From an uncultured Campylobacteraceae bacterium (lineage in GTDB: Bacteria; Campylobacterota; Campylobacteria; Campylobacterales; Arcobacteraceae): a stretch of 7,159 nt of DNA. The translations under genes and the position numbers were made by a program. The notes beneath the pieces were generated by a model that saw nothing but the letters and a program-made list of their open reading frames with translations, did no database searches and was not told the DNA's origin. The DNA lies in assembly GCA_913057765.1 (NCBI GenBank), contig CAJXPH010000136.1, positions 1 through 7,159 on the forward strand, written 5' to 3'. Below are positions 1-5,051 of the stretch, piece after piece (position 1 is the stretch's first letter; every line of letters starts with the position of its first letter).

Positions 1-41
1 CTCTCTGGTCTCGTGGGCTCGGAGATGTGTATAAGAGACAG
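1..41. other. Nextera adapter remnant at left end (artefact)
   Basis: Synthetic sequence, not genome. Bases 23-41 are the 19-bp Tn5 mosaic end AGATGTGTATAAGAGACAG. Bases 8-22 are the Nextera read-2 adapter part GTCTCGTGGGCTCGG. Bases 1-7, CTCTCTG, are the tail of an 8-base i7 index. The same adapter recurs inverted at the right end, so genomic sequence starts at about base 42. Confidence 0.98.
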
Positions 42-66
42 AGAAAACAGTTTATAAATAAATAGT

Positions 67-92
67 TTTTGAAGAGCAAAAGCTCTTCAAAA
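67..92 (-). terminator. Stem-loop after the rhodanese-like gene
   Basis: A perfect 11-bp inverted repeat (67-77 with 82-92) encloses a 4-base AAAA loop. It begins 12 bases beyond the stop codon of the minus-strand rhodanese-like gene. The T-run after the stem on the minus strand is weak, so termination is inferred from position and stem quality. Only about 25 bases of real sequence lie beyond it before the adapter. Confidence 0.6.
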
Positions 93-103
93 TATATTGT
101 GAT

Positions 104-622
104 TTATTTTTTACAATGTTCCGCGTAGAAATCACCAAACTTAAGATTCATTCCACCTTTATCTTTTTTAACAGTATACTTAGTAACTACAGGATTACAT
201 TCATCAATCCAAGAATATAAGTCATATATCTTAACAGTATCAAATCCCATTTGTCTAAAAGTTTGAGCTTCAATTGATGCTCTTGCTGCTGAATTACAAA
301 CAACAATCAAGTTTGGTTTAACTAATTTATCATCATCGTCAAGTGCATGAAGTGCCACACCTTTTTCGGAAGCTTGTCTTCCTACTCTCACAGCGCCTTT
401 CATATGTGCCGCTGACCACTCTTCCATTGTTCTTACATCTGCTACTACCCAACTTTTAGATTTAAGTGCTTTTTTCACTTCATCTGTAGTTGCATAGTTA
501 CCAGCTTTTTTGTTTTCTTTTTTTAGTTTTGTACTTAACTCTTTATATGATACAAAGTCTCCAGCCAATAGAGTTGATGCCATACCTAGTGTTAGTCCTA
601 AAAGAATCGCCTTTAATTTCAT
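104..622 (-). CDS. Exported rhodanese-like domain protein
   Basis: A 172-residue protein with an N-terminal signal peptide (basic MKLK, then a hydrophobic stretch to about residue 20, ending LLAG), so probably periplasmic. The rest is one rhodanese-like domain: the DVR strand at 62-64, His73 in the following segment, and a catalytic-type loop Cys109-N-S-A-A-Arg114. Rhodanese domains use this Cys as a persulfide carrier, moving sulfane sulfur to thiol or cyanide acceptors. The real substrate cannot be read from sequence. Two further cysteines (142, 170) lie C-terminal to the active site and could form a disulfide or take part in relay. The start has a good Shine-Dalgarno, AAGGGG, a few bases upstream, and a TATAAT -10 box about 30 bases upstream. 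It is probably a single-gene unit, though read-through from the rof-like gene 145 bp upstream is possible. Confidence 0.88.
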   Translation of the reverse strand: MKLKAILLGLTLGMASTLLAGDFVSYKELSTKLKKENKKAGNYATTDEVKKALKSKSWVVADVRTMEEWSAAHMKGAVRVGRQASEKGVALHALDDDDKLVKPNLIVVCNSAARASIEAQTFRQMGFDTVKIYDLYSWIDECNPVVTKYTVKKDKGGMNLKFGDFYAEHCKK

Positions 623-651
623 TACTTCCCCTTATGTTTTTTTCACATTAA

Positions 652-657
652 ATTATA
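652..657 (-). promoter_or_regulatory. -10 box for the rhodanese-like gene
   Basis: A perfect TATAAT on the minus strand, placing transcription start near 645 and giving a 5' leader of about 23 bases that carries the AAGGGG ribosome site. No clear -35 box is seen, which is usual for sigma-70 promoters in Campylobacterota. Confidence 0.55.
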
Positions 658-767
658 ATAATTAATTATTATTATGAACTTAAAATAAACTACTAAGTTA
701 TTTATTATTAAGATTAGTTATTCTTATATAAGGTTCTCTGGTAAAGATTAAATAAAGTTTTTAAAAC

Positions 768-1016
768 CTAACAATAATCTTTATCAGAAGGTTTCAAATC
801 ATTAAAAGAAATGATTTTATCTAAACGTATTTGAGTGCCACTTTTAAGTAAAACAAATTCTTGTTTTTCTTTTGTTTTAAAATCTATTAGTAAATCTGTG
901 ATAGTTTTTTCTTCAAAGTTATCTCTATATACAATTGTAGAAATCATTTTTTTAACTGCTGCAGATTCTAGTTCATCATAGAATGCACATGAAATTGGAA
1001 TATAATCATTTTCCAT
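768..1016 (-). CDS. rof: Rof/YaeO-type Rho-binding antiterminator
   Basis: An 82-residue protein with the pattern of the Rof (YaeO) family. The N-terminal signature YIPISCAFYDELE spans residues 5-17, and a C-terminal strand motif TQIRLDKIISFN lies at about 61-72. E. coli Rof has nearly the same length, with matching 'Y-x-P-I-x-C-x-x-Y-D-x-L-E' and 'R-L-D-K-I-x-S-F' segments. Rof is a small Sm-like-fold cytosolic protein that binds hexameric transcription terminator Rho and blocks its RNA loading, lowering Rho-dependent termination. That role is transferred by family resemblance. The start at 1016 is supported by AAAGGG upstream. The gene is divergent from the 127-residue unknown gene, with a 76-bp shared promoter region. 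No convincing hairpin follows its stop codon. Confidence 0.8.
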   Translation of the reverse strand: MENDYIPISCAFYDELESAAVKKMISTIVYRDNFEEKTITDLLIDFKTKEKQEFVLLKSGTQIRLDKIISFNDLKPSDKDYC

Positions 1017-1052
1017 TAATACCCTTTTTATTTTCTCTTTATTGTTATTGAC

Positions 1053-1062
1053 TATAATTATA
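1053..1062. promoter_or_regulatory. Palindromic overlapping divergent -10 boxes
   Basis: TATAATTATA is a perfect 10-bp palindrome. It supplies TATAAT on the plus strand (1053-1058, start near 1065 for the gene at 1093) and TATAAT on the minus strand (1062-1057, start near 1050 for the rof-like gene). Two polymerases could not occupy both boxes at once. A TTGACT directly upstream on the plus strand is too close to serve as a -35 for this box. Confidence 0.5.
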
Positions 1063-1092
1063 CAATTTATTTTGATTTATACAGGGAAAAAG

Positions 1093-1476
1093 ATGGATAA
1101 TACAGATTTAACAAAAGAAGCAGAAACAAAGTTTGAGAAAAAACTTATTCAAGATCAATACAATGTAAACGTTGCTTTCTACGTACACTTAAAAGAATAT
1201 AACAACAATGTTCGTACTGAATTAGAAAAAAGAATATCAGAAGTATTTTTCTTTTCTAAAGGTGTTGACTGGAAATTTGATAGTTTTGGAATTGAAAAAG
1301 CAGGTTCAAGAGGGAAAAATGTTTTAGGATATTTTATTTTTAGAACAGCAAACTTAACGGAATTAAAAAAACTATTTATTGAAAATTTTAAAGATTATGA
1401 TAATGCTGAAAAGATTAGTTGTTCAGTAGCTGAGTATCAAAAAATTAATGAAACTTTTTTTGAATTAAAGGTTTAG
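1093..1476 (+). CDS. Unrecognised 127-residue cytosolic protein
   Basis: I do not recognise the family. The product is soluble, charged and Lys/Glu-rich, with no signal peptide or membrane segment and a single cysteine (Cys110). It looks like a mixed alpha/beta fold: an N-terminal helix (about 1-22), a strand around NVNVAFYVHL (25-33), a helix around 39-53, strands near 60-67 and 77-84, and a helix at 88-100. The ATG at 1093 is preferred because AGGGA lies just upstream and the expected transcript from the TATAAT at 1053 starts after the alternative in-frame TTG at 1042, which would add 17 hydrophobic, poorly supported residues. The gene is divergent from the rof-like gene and ends in a strong hairpin. 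A regulatory link to Rof is possible from arrangement only. Confidence 0.75.
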   Translation: MDNTDLTKEAETKFEKKLIQDQYNVNVAFYVHLKEYNNNVRTELEKRISEVFFFSKGVDWKFDSFGIEKAGSRGKNVLGYFIFRTANLTELKKLFIENFKDYDNAEKISCSVAEYQKINETFFELKV

Positions 1477-1494
1477 CTATTTTTAGATTTTATT

Positions 1495-1520
1495 AAAAGT
1501 TAGAGTTTCCTCTAACTTTT
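1495..1520. terminator. Bidirectional terminator hairpin
   Basis: A perfect 11-bp stem (1495-1505 with 1510-1520) with a 4-base loop lies between two convergent genes. On the plus strand the stem ends in TTTT and runs on as ATTTATTTT, a reasonable U-rich tail for the gene ending at 1476. On the minus strand it overlaps the TAA stop (1519-1521) of the Cys/Met-rich gene, so it probably serves both. Confidence 0.75.
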
Positions 1521-2088
1521 ATTTATTTTGAGCTTCTTTCGCTTCTCTTGCATCTCTATACTTACAAGAAATCATCATTTTTTTACAAGAATCTTGTGTC
1601 ATTCCACAACCACACATTTTAGCTTCTTCTTTTACTGACTGAGCTTTACACTTACATTCTTTACCCGCAGCTTTACATTTACACTCTCCACCATTTTTAC
1701 AGTCACAATTTGCTTTCATAGCCATTTTTGGCATGTCATATTTTTGTTTGTCCATTTTCTTCATACTTGAGCCACATTTACCCGCACCACAAGATCCAGA
1801 CATTTTTTTACCGGCATTTCCAGACATTTCGCCTTTATTTGACTTCATCATTCCTGCACCACATTTACCAGCACCACAAGAACCAGACTTCTTCATATCC
1901 ATTTTACAATTTGGCATTTTACAATCTGCTTTTTTCATACCACATTTGCAATTTTCACTTTTCATTTTCATTTCACAGTTTGGCATATTACATTTTTCTT
2001 TGTGCATACCTTTCATTCCACAGTTTGCACTTAATGCCGTTAGTGATAGAAAACTCGCTATTAAAAATGATAAAAACAATTTACTCAT
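1519..2088 (-). CDS. Secreted Cys/Met-rich repeat protein, likely metal-binding
   Basis: A 189-residue protein with a signal peptide (MSKLFLSFLIASFLSLTALSA, cleavage likely after residue 21). The mature part is low-complexity, with 21 cysteines and about 22 methionines plus many Lys and Gly. Visible units are C-x-M-P-N-C-x-M-x-M at 33-42 and 56-65, GSCGAGKCG at 69-77 and 98-106, CxC pairs at 47/49, 128/130, 136/138, 145/147 and 159/161, and a terminal C-x(6)-C (168, 175). Such Cys/Met density in an exported protein points to binding soft metals, Cu(I) above all. The GKCG units recall the HvfA/BufA metallophore precursors, which MNIO (DUF692) enzymes modify, but no such enzyme is nearby and the HvfA glutamate (EGKCG) is Ala here. 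The start has an AGGAGA ribosome site and a TATAAT upstream. A plain metal sponge is the alternative. Confidence 0.8.
   Translation of the reverse strand: MSKLFLSFLIASFLSLTALSANCGMKGMHKEKCNMPNCEMKMKSENCKCGMKKADCKMPNCKMDMKKSGSCGAGKCGAGMMKSNKGEMSGNAGKKMSGSCGAGKCGSSMKKMDKQKYDMPKMAMKANCDCKNGGECKCKAAGKECKCKAQSVKEEAKMCGCGMTQDSCKKMMISCKYRDAREAKEAQNK
1772..1887 (-). repeat. Near-identical 29-base repeat pair inside the Cys-rich gene
   Basis: Bases 1772-1800 and 1859-1887 match at 27 of 29 positions and are 87 bases (29 codons) apart. They encode the two SGSCGAGKCG units. The near identity at DNA level suggests recent duplication or gene conversion, or strong constraint on the peptide unit. Confidence 0.85.
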
Positions 2089-2114
2089 ATTCTTCTCCTA
2101 AAATATTTTTGATA

Positions 2115-2120
2115 ATTATA
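2115..2120 (-). promoter_or_regulatory. -10 box for the Cys/Met-rich gene
   Basis: TATAAT on the minus strand, preceded by CGA (one base off an extended TGn). It would start transcription near 2108 and give a leader of about 20 bases containing the AGGAGA ribosome site at 2094-2099. No recognisable copper-regulator operator was found around it. Confidence 0.5.
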
Positions 2121-2218
2121 TCGAGCAAAAATTAATAAAAGATATGGCAAATCAAGCTTTTTTTACTAAGTATAAGTATTCCTTATGAATTGTTAATAAG
2201 CTGTTAAAATACATATAT

Positions 2219-2224
2219 TATAAT
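2219..2224 (+). promoter_or_regulatory. -10 box for the DUF4405-like gene
   Basis: TATAAT on the plus strand, predicting a transcript start near 2231 and a leader of about 24 bases. AAAGGA at 2243-2248 is the ribosome site, six bases before the ATG. It shares the 166-bp divergent intergenic region with the promoter of the Cys/Met-rich gene. Confidence 0.55.
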
Positions 2225-2254
2225 TTTATCAAGAACACAAGTAAAGGATTTGTT

Positions 2255-3070
2255 ATGAGTCTTAAAAAAATCACTTCGCTAACAATGATGCTGGTTATGT
2301 TAATTATGACATATACTGGAATTATATTATTTATAACTCCTCCAGGAAGAATTGCAAATTGGGCAAACTGGGAACTATTAGGATTGAGTAAAAGTCAGTA
2401 TGGAGAAATTCATTCTGTTTTCATGGTACTTTTTATAGTAATGACTTTAATCCATGTCTATTATAATTGGACACCTCTTACAAATTATATGAAAAATAAA
2501 GCAAAAGAGTTGATTGTCTTTACTAAAGATATGGTTGTTTCAACAGTTTTAGTAATTGTTTTTTTAGTGGGTACAATTTATCAAGTAGTTCCTTTTTCAT
2601 CTTTTTTAGACTTTGGGGATGGAATTAAAAACTCATGGGAAAAAGAATATGGAACTGCACCTTATTCACATGCTGAGTTATCCTCTCTAAAAAGTTTTAC
2701 CAGAAAGATGGGATATGATTTGGAGAAAAGTAAAGAAATTTTAAATTTAAATAATATAAAGTTTGAAGTATCTCAAAGTTTGTCTCAAATAGGGAAAACA
2801 AATAATCTTAGCCCACAGTTTATATATAAACTTCTTAGCAAAAACTTTGAAAAAAGTGGTGAAAAAAAGATTAAATTAACAGGACTTGGGAAAAAGACTA
2901 TTTCTGAAGTAGCCGAAGCTTTAAATCTTTCAAGTGATGAGTTTATCTTAAAGTTAAAAACTCTTGGTATTGAGGCCTCTCGGAATGATAAATTTAAAAG
3001 TACTTTAGAAAATTTTGATAAAAGTCCTATGGATGTAATGGAAGAATTAGGATATAAAAAACCAGAGTAA
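2255..3070 (+). CDS. DUF4405-like three-helix membrane protein with duplicated C-terminal tail
   Basis: A 271-residue protein. The N-terminal third is an integral membrane domain: helices at about 8-28, 54-72 and 93-112. Helix 2 carries His53 and His67, 14 residues apart, in the pattern E-I-H-(x13)-H-V-Y-Y-N-W. This fits DUF4405, a cytochrome-b-like family whose histidines may bind haem; haem binding here is inferred. After helix 3 a hydrophilic tail (about 120-271) holds two related helical units, about 144-195 and 215-266. They align without gaps at an offset of 71 residues (M152/L223, I168/I239, S186-P187/S257-P258, L194/L265). The tail looks like small helical DNA- or protein-binding modules, but I cannot name it. 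The gene is divergent from the Cys/Met-rich exported protein, hinting at shared control, possibly in envelope metal or redox handling. Confidence 0.75.
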   Translation: MSLKKITSLTMMLVMLIMTYTGIILFITPPGRIANWANWELLGLSKSQYGEIHSVFMVLFIVMTLIHVYYNWTPLTNYMKNKAKELIVFTKDMVVSTVLVIVFLVGTIYQVVPFSSFLDFGDGIKNSWEKEYGTAPYSHAELSSLKSFTRKMGYDLEKSKEILNLNNIKFEVSQSLSQIGKTNNLSPQFIYKLLSKNFEKSGEKKIKLTGLGKKTISEVAEALNLSSDEFILKLKTLGIEASRNDKFKSTLENFDKSPMDVMEELGYKKPE

Positions 3071-3089
3071 GACTTACTTACTTTGGTTT
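3059..3089. terminator. Hairpin between convergent genes, spanning both stops
   Basis: A 13-bp stem (3059-3071 with 3077-3089) with a 5-base loop and one G-T pair on the plus strand. It contains the TAA stop of the DUF4405-like gene (3068-3070) and the TAA stop of the phosphatase gene (3074-3076, minus). Only three T residues end the stem, so termination strength is uncertain. Confidence 0.5.
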
Positions 3090-3733
3090 AAAAGTTTTAG
3101 TATATCAAGAGGTGTATCCACAATAAAGTCTGCACCATTTTCAAGAAGTTCATCTACTCCTCTAAACCCCCATCTTACGCCAACTGCTATCATTCCAGCA
3201 TTTTTGGCTGTTTGCATATCTACATCACTATCTCCAATAAAATAGATATTCTCATGAGGCATATTAAATGATTTTGCAATATTTATTGCTCCTGTCGGAT
3301 CTGGTTTTTTAGGAACTTCTTCTTTTTGTCCATGAGGTTCACTTATATTATAAGAACTGAAAAATTGTTCTACGTATTTAAGAGTAAATTTATGTGGTTT
3401 ATTTGAAAGAACTCCTACTTTATAGTTTTGATTTTTTAATGTTTCTAGAAGTTCATATATTCCGTCATATGGTTGAGTATTTCCTTGTAAATTTTGGTCA
3501 TAAACAATTTTAAATTGTTTTAATACTTCTTGAATCAATTCTTTTGAACTATTCTTTGGTGTGCAGTTTTCTATTAAAACTTCTGCCCCACCACCCACAA
3601 AAGTTTTATAATCTTCAATTTTATGAGTTGGCAAAGAAAATTCTTCTAAAACTTTATTTGCACAAAGTGCAATATCTGTTAAAGAATCAATAAGTGTTCC
3701 ATCTAAATCAAATATAAATGCATTTTCTTTCAT
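3074..3733 (-). CDS. gph: Phosphoglycolate phosphatase-like HAD hydrolase
   Basis: A 219-residue HAD-superfamily phosphatase with every core motif. Motif I is FDLDGTLIDS (nucleophile Asp9, acid/base Asp11). Motif II is VLSNKPH with Ser110-Asn111. Motif III is the Lys of KKPDP (Lys143). Motif IV is GDSDVD at 167-172 with Asp168 and Asp172 for Mg2+. The GGG turn at 47-49 and the cap helices between motifs I and II fit the Gph type, which removes phosphate from 2-phosphoglycolate made during DNA 3'-end repair or photorespiration-like chemistry. Substrate choice within this group (Gph, PpaX-like pyrophosphatase, other sugar phosphatases) is not certain from sequence. Length is normal for the family. 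It lies 10 bp after the MFS gene, and its ribosome site TAGGAA includes the MFS stop codon, so the two are almost certainly co-transcribed and translationally coupled. Confidence 0.87.
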   Translation of the reverse strand: MKENAFIFDLDGTLIDSLTDIALCANKVLEEFSLPTHKIEDYKTFVGGGAEVLIENCTPKNSSKELIQEVLKQFKIVYDQNLQGNTQPYDGIYELLETLKNQNYKVGVLSNKPHKFTLKYVEQFFSSYNISEPHGQKEEVPKKPDPTGAINIAKSFNMPHENIYFIGDSDVDMQTAKNAGMIAVGVRWGFRGVDELLENGADFIVDTPLDILKLLNQSK

Positions 3734-3743
3734 TTCTATATTC

Positions 3744-4922
3744 CTAATGTATTTGTTTTATTGGCTGTTTTGAAAAGATAAATGATATTATAACTGCACT
3801 AAATGTCAATGCTGATGTAATCATAAAGACATATGAAAAATCATTTGTAATATCATATATATATCCAGCTGTCACTGGTCCTATTGCTTGACATGAAGCA
3901 AAAAGCAAAGTTACTAAAGATAATACTTGAGCAGTTCTTTTTACATCAAAATGTAATGAAGTTAATAAGGCAACTAAAGACGGGATACTCCAAACAGAGA
4001 TTCCAAAAATTATTGCAGAGAACCAAATTGCATATGAGTTAATATCTATAGCTAATATAAAATGAGAAATAGTTTGTAATACATAGACAAAAATTAGAGT
4101 TTTATAAGGTCCAATTTTATCAGCAATTAGTCCAAATATAAAACCAGAGAAGATACTACAAAAACCAACTACAGTCCAAAAATCACCAGATAAAGATGTA
4201 CTTACATTATATTTATCAATTACAGCACTTACGAAATATGTAACATAGATAGAATAAGATATTCCAAATATCATATATATAATACCAATTTTCCAAAATG
4301 ATGGTATCTTGAAATATTTATTAGCTTTTACTTTTGTATCAGGCATTTTATGACTAGCATGTTTTTTGATTCCAGGTTGTGAGAAAAATGCAATAAGAAT
4401 CAGGATAAAGGCAAATATTGCCCATGAAGTTTTCCATGGCATATCACTTATCATATTTTCAATAATAGGTACAAGTTGTCCTGAAATTATTATAGCTAGT
4501 CCGCTTCCACTAACAATTATCCCCAAAGCTTTACCTCTTACTTCTTTTGGAATTACATTTGCCATGTATGCCATTATAGACATATTTACAATTGCAGAGA
4601 AAAAACCACTAAGAGTATAAAAGAATGATATAAGAAGATAATCATCAAATAAAATCATAGCTAACATACTTAAGCCTTGTAAGACTATTGTTATAAAGAT
4701 TAATTTGTGAGTAGTATATTTACTATAAAGAAAATTAGCAAAAAATATTCCTATTATATAACCAATGAAATTTGCAGTTCCAATAAAACCAACTTGTGTT
4801 GTAGTTATATTTAGTGTTTCTTGCATATTTGGTAAAACCATACCAAACGCAAATCGCCCAAGTCCTAGGCAGGCAAGAATCACTAAAAAAGATGAAATTA
4901 TAGATTTAATATATGGTCTCAA
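3744..4922 (-). CDS. MFS transporter, YbfB/YjiJ-like
   Basis: A 392-residue, very hydrophobic protein of the usual 12-helix MFS length. Two six-helix halves are separated by a basic, polar loop at about 183-210. The N-terminal GRFAFGMVLPNM (22-33), then GFIGTANFIGYIIG (45-58), is the pattern of the YbfB/YjiJ family. RGKALG at 129-134 is a loop typical of the superfamily, and ADKIGPYKTL at 267-276 resembles the A-motif of the second half. Substrate unknown; family members are mostly uncharacterised inner-membrane transporters. The start is TTG at 4922: an in-frame TAG lies four codons upstream with no ATG between, and GGAG (4933-4930) sits seven bases before the TTG. The next Met is residue 28, inside the first helix. 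It is the first gene of a two-gene unit with the phosphatase. I could not pick its promoter. Confidence 0.83.
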   Translation of the reverse strand: MRPYIKSIISSFLVILACLGLGRFAFGMVLPNMQETLNITTTQVGFIGTANFIGYIIGIFFANFLYSKYTTHKLIFITIVLQGLSMLAMILFDDYLLISFFYTLSGFFSAIVNMSIMAYMANVIPKEVRGKALGIIVSGSGLAIIISGQLVPIIENMISDMPWKTSWAIFAFILILIAFFSQPGIKKHASHKMPDTKVKANKYFKIPSFWKIGIIYMIFGISYSIYVTYFVSAVIDKYNVSTSLSGDFWTVVGFCSIFSGFIFGLIADKIGPYKTLIFVYVLQTISHFILAIDINSYAIWFSAIIFGISVWSIPSLVALLTSLHFDVKRTAQVLSLVTLLFASCQAIGPVTAGYIYDITNDFSYVFMITSALTFSAVIISFIFSKQPIKQIH

Positions 4923-5016
4923 ATTATAACTCCACTAGTATATTTGAATTTTATCTTGAAATTATGGCTATAGTATTGAAATATTGATTAATAAATTATG
5001 AATTTTAGTATTAGTG

Positions 5017-5025
5017 TGCAATAAT
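5017..5025 (+). promoter_or_regulatory. Extended -10 box before ung
   Basis: TGCAATAAT fits an extended -10 (TGn plus a hexamer one base off TATAAT). It predicts transcription from about 5032 and a leader of about 20 bases carrying the AAGGG ribosome site at 5041-5045. The region is very AT-rich, so chance matches are possible. Confidence 0.4.
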
Positions 5026-5051
5026 TAAGTTTTAATTTTTAAGGGTGAAAT

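Noticed and set aside
723..732. CTTATATAAG palindrome between the rhodanese-like gene and rof
   Set aside because: A 10-bp palindrome made almost wholly of A and T is expected by chance in this base composition; no second copy or symmetric flank was seen.
623..767. Searched the 145-bp gap for a small gene or RNA
   Set aside because: Only AT-rich sequence with the -10 box at 652-657; no ribosome site plus open frame, no tRNA-like fold seen by eye.
1042..1092. TTG start adding 17 hydrophobic residues to the 127-residue gene (possible signal anchor)
   Set aside because: The extension would start upstream of the likely transcript start given by the TATAAT at 1053, has no ribosome site, and includes the promoter itself. 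The ATG at 1093 has AGGGA.
1728..2135. Two long open frames on the plus strand (1728-2135 and 1733-2101) opposite the Cys/Met-rich gene
   Set aside because: They are antisense shadows; the skewed codon content of the Cys/Met/Lys-rich gene leaves few stops on the other strand. No ribosome site, and the minus-strand gene has a signal peptide, a Shine-Dalgarno and repeat structure.
2172..2186. ATAAG-n5-CTTAT inverted pair as an operator
   Set aside because: Arms are only 5 bp and the flanks do not continue the symmetry; mentioned as a weak clue but not called as a feature.
4366..4620. 84-codon open frame on the plus strand
   Set aside because: It lies wholly inside the MFS transporter gene on the other strand, has no ribosome site, and its protein is just the antisense of membrane-helix codons.
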